From assembly GCA_013398295.1 (NCBI GenBank), contig VZSF01007823.1, forward strand, positions 1,333,092-1,397,091: a stretch of 64,000 nucleotides of DNA, written 5' to 3'. Origin of the DNA: Chionis minor (lineage: Eukaryota > Chordata > Aves > Charadriiformes > Chionididae). The notes under the pieces are model-generated. The model worked only from the letters and a program-made list of their open reading frames with translations. It was not told the origin of the DNA and ran no database searches. The translations under genes and the position numbers were made by a program. Positions 62,388 to 64,000 of the stretch are shown piece after piece. Numbering within the stretch: position 1 is the first letter of the stretch; the number at the start of each line of letters is the position of its first letter.

Positions 62388-64000
62388 TTATTTTAGGCAT
62401 AACATTGATGCTCCATTCCTAGATGGTCTGCGCTGATGTGATATATGTGTCCTTTATTCCAAAATTCCTCCCTTACCTGATGCACCTGATTGCTTGCCAC
62501 ACTAGAATGACTTTTTAATAGTGTTTCTCACTAACACTTGTGAGTTCACTTTAGATGGGGAAAAAAATAGCTATTTTTATACACTGACATTTGGGCAGGA
62601 AATGAAATATACTTGAGTATCTTTTCTTGTTTGCTATTTGTGTCTGATGAAGCTAGTAAGAGCAGGAATGGTTCTTATGTCTCTTATAAATTCAGTGCTT
62701 GCTCATTATTCCATCATATCCTGCTCTAAGAAAGTGTGTTGGTGCTATTTCATTTTTTATAGTAGACTTCCTGGAGTTTCTTGATGTAGTGCGGGTATGG
62801 GACAAACAGGAAAGTCATGAGATGCCTTATGGGAAACTTCCAGTAAAAACATTGTAAAATAGTCAAATCGGATCTAATATTTGGATTGATTCTCTGAAAC
62901 GGTGAGATTTGCTCCTGTGGATAGACGTTACATACTTAGCTGGTTGCCAGATCCTGTGCTGACTGCCTGCGCTGGGCTGAACTTCTCTCCTGGCTGAATG
63001 AACAAACACAGTGCCCTAATAATGTTTCAAATGTTGAATTATGCTCATAGAAACTCATAGAACTTAATCTGGTTTTATATTGGGCCCAGAAAATGTCAGT
63101 GTAGAGCGGTCATGAAAAAGCGGCAGAACAATGCTATCTTTAGACATTGAAAGTAAAACAGATAAACTGTTGTAGTGGGAAAGTTAGGGTATTGGAGTGG
63201 TGGGATATTCTATGTAGTCATTTCTGGATCGTATGGTAATTTATAAGTCAGTGTGTTCATTCTATAAAGAATCAAATTTTTGCTGTTTACTACACTTTTA
63301 AATGTTTCTTGCAACAGCATTAGAACAGACCTAAACTTAAGTCAAGGAAACAGTTTATGCACGTCTATGCCGTATTGCAGTCTGTGGTGCATAGTGCAAC
63401 ACCTCTGAATTTACAGATCACTGGGCCAAGCTAAGCAGTTCTCTCCTGCAGCCGAACAGCAGATGGAAATGCCCTTAAGCTCTAATAATGAAAAAATGAA
63501 TAGAATGGAATGATAGCTATATAACCAGCAGACTATGCAAAAGTGCTCTGTAAATTACAGAAATTAAATAAAGACCTTGCAGGATATTTTATTCTATGCT
63601 ATAAACAAAGAAACAATATAGAGCTTAGATAAAGTGAAAATCAATTCAAAATTCATCTTTACATCCTGCCCAAACTCTGTGCTGCATCTTACACATAACT
63701 ATAAATACTTCAGGCATCTGCAGTGCAGTGTATTAACACATACAGGTGGGCTTCAGTTTATGAGAAATAATATTAAAAAATTTTCCCTGTGGTCTCTGAG
63801 GGCTTTAGAAACATTGGTAAACTGGCTCTCATCCATGTTTGTAATGCACTTAAAAATATTTCCTGTTTATAAATGTGAAAAACAGCGTGATGGGCTAATC
63901 AACAAGTGGGCAGCAGAGATGGAAATTGAATATAGCCCTCAGACCTGATCGCAAGATTCTTGTCTAGCAGTGTTAAATGAAAGTATTGTGAGAGATTTCA
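62388..64000. other. 3' intergenic flank
   Basis: Possible further Penelope decay up to about 62830 on the - strand, with a short stretch reading PHYIKKLQEV. The + ORF 63634-63948 has no recognised domain. Confidence 0.4.

Noticed and set aside
1..64000. CRISPR arrays, operons, prophage or tRNA/rRNA genes
   Set aside because: No spaced repeat array, ribosome-binding sites or recognisable tRNA/rRNA structures were seen. The DNA is vertebrate.

Overview
The window is vertebrate nuclear DNA, almost certainly from a bird. Genes are split by long introns with GT-AG junctions. The dominant repeat is CR1 LINE, whose 3' ends carry the avian ATTCTATGATTCTAT-type tail, and no SINEs or bacterial-type operons are seen. 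Six positions or runs of N show it is a draft assembly.

One protein-coding gene accounts for all the coding sequence I can support: TRIM66 (TIF1-delta) on the + strand. I reconstructed 20 coding exons from 3602 to 57941. Every junction has AG/GT borders and a matching phase, and together they give an uninterrupted 1,256-residue protein. Its order is RING, B-box 1, B-box 2, coiled coil and TIF1 signature (TSS-like) segment, a long Gln/Pro/Ser-rich middle, PHD finger, bromodomain and a basic C-terminus. TIF1 proteins are nuclear chromatin co-regulators. The RING matters because TRIM66 is often described as lacking one.

Layout: 1-700 is 5' flank with nothing recognised. 720-1130 is a CpG island, the likely promoter region. 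3602-3767 is the RING exon, followed by an 10.9-kb intron. 14710-31971 holds the rest of the RBCC module and the large exon 9. 31972-46914 holds two middle exons around a 13.5-kb intron that contains an apparent assembly duplication. 46642-57941 holds the rest of the middle region, the PHD, the bromodomain and the stop codon. 57942-64000 is 3' UTR and flank with a fossil Penelope-like retroelement on the - strand.

Repeats inside the gene include at least six younger CR1 copies in both orientations (two of them one copy duplicated by the assembly) and at least three much older CR1/L3-like fragments. The most notable non-genic structures are the false tandem duplication joined by single Ns, a perfect 28-bp inverted repeat in intron 16, the Penelope fossil, an 11-bp pyrimidine tandem array at the exon 11 acceptor, and a read-through terminal-exon option after exon 19. 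I found no convincing new multi-gene system.
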